A stretch of DNA of 64,000 bases from Acidimicrobiia bacterium (lineage in GTDB: Bacteria > Actinomycetota > Acidimicrobiia > IMCC26256 > JAMXLJ01): NCBI GenBank assembly GCA_035651955.1, contig DASRES010000008.1:45867-109866 (forward strand), in the 5' to 3' direction. Positions within the stretch are counted from its first letter, which is position 1. Each line of letters opens with the position of its first letter. Positions 16,516 through 24,509 of the stretch are shown here, piece after piece. Both the position numbers and the translations under genes were made by a program. The notes beneath the pieces were generated by a model, which worked only from the letters and a program-made list of their open reading frames with translations, searched no databases and had not been told where the DNA came from.

Positions 16516-17907
16516 TCAGTACTCGAACCGCTCGAAGTGGATCTGCGTGCGCGGCACGCCGAGCCGGTGCAGGCGGCGGCACACCGCGTCGACCAGGCCG
16601 GGCGGCCCGCACACGAAGCAGTCGCGCTCACGGATGTCCGGCACGAGCGCGCGGAGGGCCGGGACGCCGAGGCGGTCCGTGTCGTCGTCGCCGATCTCCT
16701 CGCCGGTCAGCGCGTGCAGCGTGATGCCGCGTTCGATCCCGAGGTCCGTCAGCTCGTCGCGGAAGACGAGGTCCCTCGGGGTCGCGACCCGGTAGAGCAG
16801 GGTCAGGTCGCCGGGCGCGGCCGGCATCGTCTCGAGCAGGGCGCGCAGCGGTGTGATGCCGATGCCACCCGCGATGAGCACCGCGCGGCGCCGCGTGCGG
16901 CGCTCGTCGGTGAACGCGCCGTACGGTCCTTCGGCGAAGACGCGGGTTCCCCGGCGGACGTGTTGGAGCGCGCGTGTCTGCTCGCCCGCCTCCTTGACGG
17001 TGATGCGGAGTCGGTTCCGCCCGACCGGGGCGGACAGCGAGAACGGTCGCGCCCTCCACATCCCGCCCGGCGCGAGGAACCGCCAGACGAAGAACTGGCC
17101 GGGTCGGGCGTGGATCTCCTCGAGACGGCGACCCGTCATCGCGATCGACACGACGCCCGGGCCCTCGCGGCGCACGTCCGCGACGCGCAGCCGATGGCGG
17201 GCGTTGAACGCGACCGGTACACCGACCCTCCAGACGGCGACCGCGCCGAGCGTGACGACGAACAGCGCGACCCACCATGCGCGCGCGACGGCGTCACCGC
17301 TGAAGTCGCTGCCGACCGCCAGCTGGTGGGCGAACCCGAGCGCGACGGCGACGTACGCGTACAGGTGCGTCGCGTACCACGTCTCGCGTCGCAGCTCTCG
17401 ACGCGCGACGCGGACGGACGTCGCGCCGACTGCGAGGAGCAGGACGAGCGCGACGAACGCCATCAACACGTCCGGGTAGTGGCGGATGAAGTCCATCGTC
17501 TGGCCCGCGAGCGACTCGCGGTTCGCCTCCGCGTACCCGATCGTGATGAACACGGTGTGCGCCACGAGGAGCCACACGGTCGTGAACCCCACCCAGCGGT
17601 GCCACACCGCGAGCCGGTCGAAGCCGAGGAAGCGCTCGAGCCACGGCACCCGCGCCATGAGCAGCACGCCGACGAGGAGCGCGTACGCGCCGAGGAGGCC
17701 GGTGACCTGACCGACGGCGGTCGCGACGGCACCGGGTCCGGACGCGCTCGCGAGCTCCCCGTGTCGCAGCCAGAGCGCGATCGCGAGCAGGCCGTTCGCG
17801 ACGACCGCGACGGCGACGATCCAGGCTCGGTCGGCCCGCGCGCGCCGGACCGCGCCGGCCCGCGGCCCGGTGGGGATGGTCGGGCTCGCCGTGGTCGTCG
17901 CCGTCAT
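16516..17907 (-). CDS. Ferric-reductase-like transmembrane ferredoxin/NAD(P)H oxidoreductase
   Basis: 463 aa. The N-terminal half has six membrane helices with paired histidines in WHRWVGFTTVWLLVAH and THLYAYVAVALGFAH that can bind heme. The C-terminal half is an FNR module: ARPFSLSAP (FAD), GGIGITPLRALLE and CGPPGLVDAV (NAD(P)H). It should carry electrons across the membrane. ATG at 17907 precedes a short polar N-terminus. It is the first gene of the three-gene flavin module, 17 nt before the FMN-binding gene. Confidence 0.88.
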   Translation of the reverse strand: MTATTTASPTIPTGPRAGAVRRARADRAWIVAVAVVANGLLAIALWLRHGELASASGPGAVATAVGQVTGLLGAYALLVGVLLMARVPWLERFLGFDRLAVWHRWVGFTTVWLLVAHTVFITIGYAEANRESLAGQTMDFIRHYPDVLMAFVALVLLLAVGATSVRVARRELRRETWYATHLYAYVAVALGFAHQLAVGSDFSGDAVARAWWVALFVVTLGAVAVWRVGVPVAFNARHRLRVADVRREGPGVVSIAMTGRRLEEIHARPGQFFVWRFLAPGGMWRARPFSLSAPVGRNRLRITVKEAGEQTRALQHVRRGTRVFAEGPYGAFTDERRTRRRAVLIAGGIGITPLRALLETMPAAPGDLTLLYRVATPRDLVFRDELTDLGIERGITLHALTGEEIGDDDTDRLGVPALRALVPDIRERDCFVCGPPGLVDAVCRRLHRLGVPRTQIHFERFEY

Positions 17908-18055
17908 CTCGCTCGAGCTCCGTCGGGTCCCGGGTGTGCCGCGCCGGGGCACTGATGGTGGCGGCCGGTCCTGAGAGGGGCCTGAGACGGGGCCCGGAGT
18001 TGACCGCTCGTTGACGTCCACCCTCGGGAGGTTTGCCGCATATAGACAAGAAGTG

Positions 18056-18066
18056 ACCGATTCGGT
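18056..18066. promoter_or_regulatory. ACCGATTCGGT palindrome upstream of whiB
   Basis: A perfect 5-bp inverted repeat around one base, 50 nt before the whiB start and just downstream of an AT-rich TATAGA patch (18041-18046). TTGACG occurs at 18011-18016, too far for a standard -35/-10 pair with TATAGA. Nearly the same palindrome sits in the promoter spacer of the TetR gene at 53076, so a shared regulator is possible. Confidence 0.4.
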
Positions 18067-18115
18067 AGCTTTGCGGGCCACGCTGGGGGGTAGCGAGCGC
18101 ACGCAGGGAGGCCAG

Positions 18116-18424
18116 GTGGAGCAACTGATCACGGCGTCGGACGACCCCCGCTGGCGCCTCGAGGCCGCGTGCCGCGAGCGCTCCGTCCGGACGTTCTTCC
18201 CCGACCAGTCCGATCCGACGACCGCCCGGCGGATCTGCGCCCGCTGCCCGGTGCGGCGGGAGTGCCTCGAATACGCGCTGGTGACCGGCCAGGAGCACGG
18301 CGTGTGGGGCGGCACGACCCCGCGCGAGCGGACGCAGATCCGGCGCGGGGTGCTGACGATCGAGGCCGTCTTCTCCCGCGTCGTCCGGCCCCGCCGGCCC
18401 CGGCGCCGCCGGCTCGCGAGCTGA
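18116..18424 (+). CDS. WhiB-family iron-sulfur transcription regulator
   Basis: 102 aa. Four cysteines in the WhiB pattern: C in EAAC, then CARC and C in RRECLEYAL, able to bind a 4Fe-4S cluster, followed by the signature GVWGG turn and a basic tail RRPRRRR for DNA contact. GTG 18116 was chosen because an AGGGAG ribosome site (18105-18110) precedes it and the protein then has normal WhiB length. WhiB proteins act with the principal sigma factor in redox or developmental control. The last codons are duplicated 103 bp downstream by an inserted repeat element. Confidence 0.93.
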   Translation: MEQLITASDDPRWRLEAACRERSVRTFFPDQSDPTTARRICARCPVRRECLEYALVTGQEHGVWGGTTPRERTQIRRGVLTIEAVFSRVVRPRRPRRRRLAS

Positions 18425-18527
18425 ACGCTCGCCGCCGGCGTCACCTGCTGGTCGCGCTCGCTCGGCCGCAGGGTACCTGCGGCCGCCCTCCGGGACGCTC
18501 GCCGCTGAACGGCGGCTCGCGAGCTGA
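18410..18527. repeat. Palindromic repeat element at the whiB stop, flanked by 15-bp direct repeats
   Basis: The 15-mer CGGCTCGCGAGCTGA, which includes the whiB stop codon, occurs at 18410-18424 and again at 18513-18527. Between them lies an 88-bp element with a perfect hairpin (arms 18463-18472 and 18476-18485, loop GTA) and reverse-strand flanks AGCGGCGAGCGTC and GAGCGAGCGCGACC. The same flanks occur at 32.7, 41.5 and 62.3 kb. The duplication looks like a target-site duplication of a small mobile element. It may also act as a whiB terminator. Confidence 0.7.
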
Positions 18528-18542
18528 CGTCTGAATTCGCCG

Positions 18543-19019
18543 TTACGGCGCCGTCCGGGTCGGGTCCCGATCGCGCACCGCGAGGTGCTGGAGCTCGATC
18601 ATCAACGGCAGGACGAAGCCGATGTAGGCGCTCGTCATCGTGTACGAGCGCTCGGGCCCGTGCGTCACGCGGGCATGCACGTCGATCACGCGGACGCGCT
18701 CGTCGCGCGCGGCGACGTCCTTCGCGCGCCCGACGATGGCGTGGAGCTCGTCGAGCGTCGCGACCTGCAGCCCGAAGTGGTCGAGCGACGGCGCGCGCAG
18801 GTACGGCGTCCCCGGGAGCAGGTACACGAACTGGCCGAAGGTCCCGGTGTAGAGGATGAGCGGGTTCCCCTCCTCACTCGAGTTGTCGCCCTCGGTCCAG
18901 CCGAAGACGTCGCCGTAGAACCCGAGGAGCTCCGCGCGGCCGCGGTCGTCGAGGAGCGCGGGGTCGACGGTGATCGCGACATGGTTGATCCGGGGCGTGA
19001 ACGAGCGCGGCTCGGTCAT
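18543..19019 (-). CDS. VOC superfamily (glyoxalase-like) protein
   Basis: 158 aa. Paired beta-alpha-beta-beta units: INHVAITVD with the first metal-type His, FYGDVFGWTE in the usual place of the helix, LDHFGLQVATLDEL and a terminal IELQHL with the Glu ligand. It overlaps the stop of the upstream dehydrogenase by 4 nt (ATGA) and is probably cotranslated with it. A similar VOC protein is at 55951-56361 (shared FYxxxFGW, GYDHLGLQ and end-of-domain features). Enzymatic role, for example dioxygenase or epimerase, is unknown. Confidence 0.8.
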   Translation of the reverse strand: MTEPRSFTPRINHVAITVDPALLDDRGRAELLGFYGDVFGWTEGDNSSEEGNPLILYTGTFGQFVYLLPGTPYLRAPSLDHFGLQVATLDELHAIVGRAKDVAARDERVRVIDVHARVTHGPERSYTMTSAYIGFVLPLMIELQHLAVRDRDPTRTAP

Positions 19020-20035
19020 CGGGAGACCTCCGGCCGCACGAGCACCTTGCCGGGGAGCTCGCCGCGCGCGAGACGGCGCATCGTCGTGTCGAGCTCGTCC
19101 AGCGTCACGTCGTCGGGCTCGACGAGCAGGTCGACGGGGAGACGGCCGGACGCGAGCAGGTCGAGCGCGCCGGAGAAGCCGTCGGCTCCGTAGTTGTACG
19201 CACCGAGCGCGGTCAGCTCGAGCACGATCATCCGGTTGTGGTTCACGCGCGGCTCCTCGTGTCCGGTGCCGACGAAGACGAGCGTGCCCGCGTAGTCGAG
19301 CTGGTCGAGCGCCGCTTCGGCGGCCCGCGCGTTCCCCGAGCACTCGAACGCGATCGTGAACGGCGAGTCGACCGGCCGGCCGAGCGGCGCGCGTGGGAGC
19401 TCGCCGGGATCGAGGACGCGTCGCGCGCCGATCTCCGCCGCGCGCGCCCGCCGAGCGGGGAAGGGCTCGACGACCGTGACGTCGGTGATCCCCTGTGCCC
19501 GCAGGACCGCGAGCGTCAGGAGCCCGACCGGGCCCGCGCCCGTCACGAGCACGCGGTCCTCGGTCGTCACGCCCGAGAGCGCGACCGTGTGGAGCGCGAT
19601 CGCGGTCGGCTCGGTCAGCGCCGCGTGTCGCGTCGACAGGCCGTCGGGAACCGGCGACAGCGACCGCTCGGGAACCGCGAGGTACCGCGTGAACGCGCCG
19701 CGCCACTCGGTGAAGTCGACGGGCTCGCGCTCGAGGCACACCGACGGGCGGCCCCGGAGGCAGGCGCGGCACCGCCCGCACCCGGGCGTCGGGTTGCCGA
19801 CGACGCGCGCCCCGGGACCGAAGCGCGTGCCGTCGCCGGCGTCGACCACCGTCGCCGACCACTCGTGACCGAGGATCGACCCCGGCCGGGCGTATCCCTC
19901 GAGGACGAGGTGGAGATCCGTGCCGCACACGCCGCAGTGCGACACCTCGACGAGCGCCTCACCGGGACGCGGCTCGGGCACGCGCACCTCGCGCACGTCG
20001 ACGGAACGCTCACCCGTGTACACGGCGGCAGGCAT
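19016..20035 (-). CDS. Zinc-dependent alcohol dehydrogenase (MDR family)
   Basis: 339 aa. Catalytic zinc region HCGVCGTDLH, GHEWS, structural-zinc cysteines in CGRCRACLRGRPSVC, and a Rossmann motif GAGPVGLL. Expected reaction: NAD(P)-dependent oxidation of a secondary alcohol or polyol, as in threonine- or sorbitol-dehydrogenase-like enzymes. ATG 20035 (PAAVYTGERSVDVREV) was chosen; upstream extension would overlap the divergent gene at 20085. It leads a two-gene unit with the VOC protein. Confidence 0.88.
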   Translation of the reverse strand: MPAAVYTGERSVDVREVRVPEPRPGEALVEVSHCGVCGTDLHLVLEGYARPGSILGHEWSATVVDAGDGTRFGPGARVVGNPTPGCGRCRACLRGRPSVCLEREPVDFTEWRGAFTRYLAVPERSLSPVPDGLSTRHAALTEPTAIALHTVALSGVTTEDRVLVTGAGPVGLLTLAVLRAQGITDVTVVEPFPARRARAAEIGARRVLDPGELPRAPLGRPVDSPFTIAFECSGNARAAEAALDQLDYAGTLVFVGTGHEEPRVNHNRMIVLELTALGAYNYGADGFSGALDLLASGRLPVDLLVEPDDVTLDELDTTMRRLARGELPGKVLVRPEVSR

Positions 20036-20070
20036 CAGGTCGGGTGGCACGGGCGGATCGTACGGTCGCG

Positions 20071-20076
20071 TAGCTT
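20071..20076 (+). promoter_or_regulatory. TAGCTT -10 box, near-leaderless start
   Basis: TAGCTT ends 8 nt before the ATG at 20085 and no Shine-Dalgarno is present, supporting a leaderless or almost leaderless transcript and that start codon. Confidence 0.45.
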
Positions 20077-20084
20077 CGCTGCGC

Positions 20085-21125
20085 ATGAAGGCGCACATGA
20101 TGACCGGGGGCACGGCGCTGCGCGACTTCCAAGAAGTCGCACGCGGCGCGGCGGCGGCCGGCTACGCGGGCCTCGTCGTGACGGAGGCGGGCCGCACCGC
20201 CTACTTGTCGTGCGCGGCCGCGGCGCTCTCGGGTGCCGACCTCGATCTCGCGACCGGCGTGGCTGTCGCGTTCCCGCGCAGCCCGATGGTGACCGCGTCG
20301 GTCGCCTGGGAGCTCGCCGAGGCGACCGGTGGCCGCTTCCGTCTCGGCGTCGGGCCGCAGGTGCGCGCGCACGTCGAGCGTCGCTACTCGTCGGAGTTCG
20401 ACCACCCCGGACCGCGGCTGCGCGAGTACGTCGAGGCGCTGCACGCGATCTTCGACGCGTTCCGCGGCGACCGGCCGCTCGAGTACGACGGTGACTTCTA
20501 CCGCTTCTCGCTGCTGCCGCCGACGTGGTCGCCCGGCCCGATCGGCGCGCCGAACCCGCCCGTCGACGTCGCCGCGGTGAACCCGTGGATGCTGCGCATG
20601 TCGGGCACGGTCGCGGACGGCGTGCACGTCCATCCGCTGAACGCGCCCGCGTACTACGAGCAGACGCTCGTCCCGAACGTCCGCGCGGGGCTCGCACGCG
20701 CCGGGCGCGACCCCTCGACGTTCACGGTGTTCGTCCCCCTGTTCACCGTTCCGGGCGCGGACGAGGGCGAGCGCCGGCCGTGGCGCGAGGCGTCGCGCGC
20801 CATGGTCGCGTTCTACGGGTCCACGCCGAACTACGCGTTCATCTTCGAGCAGCTCGGCGCGCCCGAGACGACGCCGCGGCTGCGTGCCGCGCAGAAGAGC
20901 GGAGCTCCGGCCGAGATGGCGAAGGTCATCGACGACGAGCTGCTCGCGCACTTCGTCGTCGAGGGCACGTGGGACGAGCTGCCCGACGTCGTCGCCGAGC
21001 GGTGCGCGCCACTGCGCGACTTCGACGTGCAGGTCGTGCTGTACCACGCGGGCATGGCCGCCCGTCGCGGCGACGGCAGCTACGAGCGCCTCGGCGACGT
21101 CGCGCGAAGACTCGCCGCGCGCTGA
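20085..21125 (+). CDS. LLM-class (luciferase-like) F420-dependent oxidoreductase
   Basis: 346 aa TIM-barrel protein of the bacterial luciferase superfamily. It shows the typical GYAGLVVTEAGR start, LATGVAVAFPRSPMVTA, RFRLGVGPQV and the VPLFTV strand, with family-type length. Homologues use reduced or oxidised F420 to act on alcohols, aldehydes or hydroxymycolate-type lipids; the exact substrate is not readable. It is divergent from the alcohol dehydrogenase across 49 nt, so the two may work on the same compound. The next gene is convergent with only 1 nt between. Confidence 0.85.
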   Translation: MKAHMMTGGTALRDFQEVARGAAAAGYAGLVVTEAGRTAYLSCAAAALSGADLDLATGVAVAFPRSPMVTASVAWELAEATGGRFRLGVGPQVRAHVERRYSSEFDHPGPRLREYVEALHAIFDAFRGDRPLEYDGDFYRFSLLPPTWSPGPIGAPNPPVDVAAVNPWMLRMSGTVADGVHVHPLNAPAYYEQTLVPNVRAGLARAGRDPSTFTVFVPLFTVPGADEGERRPWREASRAMVAFYGSTPNYAFIFEQLGAPETTPRLRAAQKSGAPAEMAKVIDDELLAHFVVEGTWDELPDVVAERCAPLRDFDVQVVLYHAGMAARRGDGSYERLGDVARRLAAR

Positions 21126-21126
21126 C

Positions 21127-21813
21127 TCAGCCGGGCGCGCGCACGCCGGCGGCCTCGATCGTTCGCCGCACGACGAACCCGAGCTTCTCGTACAGCGCGA
21201 TCGCCGGCGCGTTGTCCCCGACGACGTGCAGGAACGCGGTCTCGCGCCGCGCGCAGACGCGCGCCACGAGCTCGCCCACGAGTCGCGCGGCGTAGCCGCG
21301 ACCGCGGTACGCCTCGTGGACGCAGACCGCGCTGACCTCGGTGAAGCCGTCGAGGCGCATCCGCTCGCCGGCCATCGCGACGAGCTTCCCGTCGAGCCGG
21401 ACACCCAGGTACGTCCCGAGCGTGATCGTCCGGGGGAGGAACGGACCCGGGCGCGTGCGTGCGACGAGATCCGTCATGTCGTCGACATCCGCGTGCCCGA
21501 GGGGTGTCACCCCGGCGCCGTCGCGAGCAGCGCCCGGCGGTGGCGTGGTCGCGACCATCTGGAACCCGATCCCGCGCCACAGCACCTCCCACCCGTCGGG
21601 TGCGTCGACCTCGGCCCGGAACAGCACGGCGCCGTTCCCGGGCCCGACGAGCGCGCGCAGGTCGTCCCATGCGGCGGCGCTCGGCTCGTCGGGGAGCGCG
21701 GCGAACGGAGCGACATCCGGCTCGTAGCGCGCGGCCGACGCGTTGCGTTGCGCGACGTCGTGCTGCGGCCCGGTGAGCGCGTGCCAGACCGCGTTGTCGA
21801 GCGGGTCGGTCAT
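21127..21813 (-). CDS. GNAT family N-acetyltransferase
   Basis: 228 aa. The C-terminal 120 residues form a GNAT domain with the acetyl-CoA loop YRGRGYAARL, a VSAVCVHEAYRG strand and YEKLGFVVRRT near the end. The first 100 residues (LTGPQHDVAQRNASAARY...) form an FR47-like pre-domain with no catalytic motif. Expected: acetyl transfer to an amine of a small molecule or protein N-terminus. It follows the AlkB-like gene by 4 nt on the same strand, so they probably share a transcript. Confidence 0.83.
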   Translation of the reverse strand: MTDPLDNAVWHALTGPQHDVAQRNASAARYEPDVAPFAALPDEPSAAAWDDLRALVGPGNGAVLFRAEVDAPDGWEVLWRGIGFQMVATTPPPGAARDGAGVTPLGHADVDDMTDLVARTRPGPFLPRTITLGTYLGVRLDGKLVAMAGERMRLDGFTEVSAVCVHEAYRGRGYAARLVGELVARVCARRETAFLHVVGDNAPAIALYEKLGFVVRRTIEAAGVRAPG

Positions 21814-21817
21814 GTTC

Positions 21818-22468
21818 CTACGCGAAGTTGCGCGGGGCGCGGTACGAGCCCCCCACCTCGGGACGGCCGCGCCGCGACGTCCACCGCCACTGCACCGAGA
21901 CGCGGCCGCCGATCGGCACGTCGACCTTCGGCACCGCGTGCTCCCAGTCGGCCTGGCACCGTCCGCCCATCACCAGCAGGTCGCCCGGACCGGGCGCGAA
22001 GTCGTGCGTGGCGCCACCGTCGGGCGCGATCCACTTGTCGCGCCGGGTGCGCGGTCGCAGGAGCCACGGCCGGCGCTGCCCGAACGTCAGGATCGCGATG
22101 ACGGTGTCCTCGCAGAAGCGCAACTCGCGGTCGCGATGGAACGCGACGCTGTCACGGCCGTTGCGGTACCAGATGACGGACGCGCCGTCGAACGTGACGC
22201 CGTAGCGCGACTGCAGCGCGCGCTGCGCGTCGCGGAGGACCGGGTGAGGCAGCGTCGCAGTCGTGAACCACGCGCCGACGCGCGGCTCCTCGACCCAGCG
22301 CTCGTACCGCCACAACCGCGACGTCTTGAACTCGACCCGCTCGACGAGGTCCTCATAGATCGGTCCCGGGCTCGCGACCCACCCGCGCGTGACGTCGACC
22401 CAGGAGCGCTCGTCGAGACGGTGGCGCTCGACGGGTGCGACGGACGTCAGCAGCGGGACCGCGGGCAC
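21818..22468 (-). CDS. AlkB-like 2-oxoglutarate/Fe(II) dioxygenase
   Basis: 216 aa. Fe(II) ligands H and D in FHRDREL, the distal His in DWEHAVPK, and the 2-oxoglutarate arginine in RVSVQWRW. The preceding WYRNGRDSVAFH matches the AlkB consensus YxxGxDxxxxH. Expected role: oxidative demethylation of alkylated DNA or RNA bases. The GTG at 22468 is fixed by a TAACGT box exactly 6 nt upstream (leaderless). A paralogue with the same motif set lies at 44496-45113. It is upstream of and coupled to a GNAT gene. Confidence 0.88.
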   Translation of the reverse strand: MPAVPLLTSVAPVERHRLDERSWVDVTRGWVASPGPIYEDLVERVEFKTSRLWRYERWVEEPRVGAWFTTATLPHPVLRDAQRALQSRYGVTFDGASVIWYRNGRDSVAFHRDRELRFCEDTVIAILTFGQRRPWLLRPRTRRDKWIAPDGGATHDFAPGPGDLLVMGGRCQADWEHAVPKVDVPIGGRVSVQWRWTSRRGRPEVGGSYRAPRNFA

Positions 22469-22474
22469 GACGTC

Positions 22475-22480
22475 ACGTTA
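22475..22480 (-). promoter_or_regulatory. TAACGT -10 box 6 nt from GTG, leaderless
   Basis: On the minus strand TAACGT (22480 to 22475) is followed by six bases and then the GTG at 22468. Transcription should begin at the start codon itself. Confidence 0.6.
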
Positions 22481-22655
22481 CCGGGGGTCCCGTTACGGAG
22501 CCGAGCACATTTCGGATGGCGCTCGACGCGCGTTTGACGCGCGTATGGAGCAACGGTCATCGCGGTCTCATGTTGCGCGATCGCGACATCCGCGCGCGGC
22601 TGTCGTCCGTAACGCCTCCTTCGGAACGTCCGCGACGAACGGAGCGAGAGCGACG

Positions 22656-23134
22656 ATGACGATCACGCGCAACGACCAGCGACTCGAGCGTGGGTTCGAC
22701 GACACCGTCCTGCGAGCAGCGGGCACCATCGGCCTGTTCGGGACCGCGCTGATCCACTTCCTCGACACTTCTCGAAGTTCTCGGAGACGCCGTACCTCGG
22801 AGTGCTGTACGCAGTGCTCATCACGGTGTGCGTCGGGACTGCGCTCGCGCTCGTCGCCCGCGGGTCGCGCGTCGTGTGGAGCGTCGCCGGGAGCGTCGCC
22901 GCCGCGACGATCGTCGGCTACGTCCTCTCGCGCAGCACCGGCCTCCCGTCGTCGACGGACGACATCGGCAACTGGCGCGAGCCCCTCGGCCTCGCGTCCC
23001 TGTTCGTCGAAGGCGGCGTCGTCGTGCTGAGCGGGTTCGCGCTCGCGGTGATGCGGCCCGTCCGCGTGCGGTCGCGCTCGCGCCGCGCGCAGCAACTCCC
23101 GATGGAGCGGCGCGTCGGCGCGCTCAACGGATAG
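22656..23134 (+). pseudogene. Four-helix membrane protein, interrupted by a one-base frameshift
   Basis: ATG 22656 opens TITRNDQRLERGFDDTVL and a first helix GTIGLFGTALIHFLDT. At about 22768 the frame is lost, and the next frame continues SKFSETPYLGVLYAVLIT with three more hydrophobic segments to a stop at 23134, ending VRSRSRRAQQLP. Read through with one extra base the product is about 159 aa, like a conserved actinobacterial membrane family with an LIHxxD ... ETPYLG motif. The missing base lies in GACACTTCTC, where GACACCTTCTC would restore the frame. Real inactivation or sequence error cannot be told apart here. Confidence 0.7.
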
Positions 23135-23141
23135 TTGCTCG

Positions 23142-23549
23142 TCACGCGCCGTCCGAGCGTTCGACGAGCTCGATCGCGTTGCCGTCGGGGTCCTCGACGA
23201 TCGCCAGGCGCAGCCCGGGACGCAACGCGGTCAGGGGAAGCTGCGTGCGCGCGCCCGCCGCCTCGCAGCGCGCCACGACGGCGTCGAGGTCGTCGACGTC
23301 GACGGTGATCCAGCGGACCCCGGTCGCGTCGGCGAATGCCCCGCGCGGCGCGCGAGCGCGGGGCGTGTCGCCCGTCTCGAGCAGCTTCAGGACCGCGTCA
23401 CCGACCGCGAACAGATGGAGCGAGCGTCCTTCGAGGGCGGGTCGCGTCCCCTCGTAGGGCAGCCCGAGCGCGTCGCGGTAGAACGCGAGCGACGCGCCGA
23501 GGTCGGACGGGACGATCCCGACCTGCAGGCGGCCGGCGCGCACGGTCAC
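23142..23549 (-). CDS. VOC superfamily (glyoxalase-like) protein
   Basis: 135 aa. Strand-helix pattern LQVGIVPSDLGASLAFYRDALGLPYEG, then VRWITVDVDDLDAVVARCEA and the C-terminal EDPDGNAIELVE, a textbook VOC end with a Glu metal ligand. GTG 23549 overlaps the stop of the upstream LLM gene in a GTGA, so it is the third member of an SDR-LLM-VOC unit. Role unknown, likely metabolism of the same compound. Confidence 0.82.
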   Translation of the reverse strand: MTVRAGRLQVGIVPSDLGASLAFYRDALGLPYEGTRPALEGRSLHLFAVGDAVLKLLETGDTPRARAPRGAFADATGVRWITVDVDDLDAVVARCEAAGARTQLPLTALRPGLRLAIVEDPDGNAIELVERSDGA

Positions 23550-24496
23550 GGGACCCCCTCGATCCGGTCGCGCACCAGCGGGACGACCTCCTCGCCGAGC
23601 CGGGCGATCTGGGTGCGGGCCGCGTCGGGAGCGACGCCGGGCACGTGGACACGCATGTTGAGCGCGTCCGCTCGGGCCTCGCGCATCGCGGTCGCGAGAT
23701 CGTCGGCGAGCTCCGCGGCGTCGGTCCTGCACACGAAGCCGTTGTCACGCCAGTGCTGTTGCGCGGCCGCGGGGGAGTAGCTGCGGTAGACCTCGAGCTG
23801 GCGGTCGAACGCGTCGCGCGGCGGGTTACCGAGCCAGACGCGCCGGATGAGCACGCGACGCCCGTCGCCGCCGGCCGAGAGGTACTCGCCCGACAGCGTC
23901 CCGAGACGATCGGTCGCGGTCGCGCCGTCGAACAGGATCCCGGCACCTGCGCGCGCCGCGCGCCGGACCGCGGGCGCGCTCATCGCGGTGCTGACGACGG
24001 GGACGGGCGCGCGGGCGCACGCGGCGAGCGCGCGGTCGTGCTCGAGCTCACCCAGGTCGTGACCGCGCAGCATCGCGGCAAGGCGCGGGAGGCCCGCGCG
24101 GAAGCGGGTCATGTTCTCGTCGAAGGGGACGTCCATGACGTCGAAGTCGAGGCGGAGCGCGCCCGGCGCGACACCGACCGCGACGCGCCCGGGGAAGCGC
24201 GCCGCGAGCCACGCAACCTCCTCGGCGAGGAGCGCGACGGGTCGCACCGGCAGGAGCATGGGGCAGGGGGCGGCCCATCCGTCCGGCATCGCGTCGAGCA
24301 GCCAGCCGCACATCTGCAGCGGGTTCGGCAGGTACCCGGCGAAGCCCCCGTGGTGCTCGCTCGTCATGACGCCGTCGAACCCGGACTCCACCGCGAGACG
24401 CGCCTGCGTGCGGAGCTCGTCGACGATCGCGGGCGCGCCGAGCTCGTTGTGCGGGTACAGCCGCATCGAGACGGAAGCGGGTGCGAGCGCGGTCAT
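23546..24496 (-). CDS. LLM-class (luciferase-like) oxidoreductase
   Basis: 316 aa luciferase-superfamily barrel: VESGFDGVMTSEHHGGFAGY (active-site His-His area), RFPGRVAVGVAPGALRLDFDVM and a C-terminal ARTQIARLGEEVVPLV typical of F420- or FMN-dependent members. ATG 24496 begins TALAPASVSMRLYPHNE; more upstream codons are not homologous in appearance. It is 13 nt downstream of the SDR and overlaps the VOC gene by 4 nt, so one transcript is likely. Substrate unknown. Confidence 0.83.
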   Translation of the reverse strand: MTALAPASVSMRLYPHNELGAPAIVDELRTQARLAVESGFDGVMTSEHHGGFAGYLPNPLQMCGWLLDAMPDGWAAPCPMLLPVRPVALLAEEVAWLAARFPGRVAVGVAPGALRLDFDVMDVPFDENMTRFRAGLPRLAAMLRGHDLGELEHDRALAACARAPVPVVSTAMSAPAVRRAARAGAGILFDGATATDRLGTLSGEYLSAGGDGRRVLIRRVWLGNPPRDAFDRQLEVYRSYSPAAAQQHWRDNGFVCRTDAAELADDLATAMREARADALNMRVHVPGVAPDAARTQIARLGEEVVPLVRDRIEGVP

Positions 24497-24509
24497 GGAC
24501 GTCCCTCGT

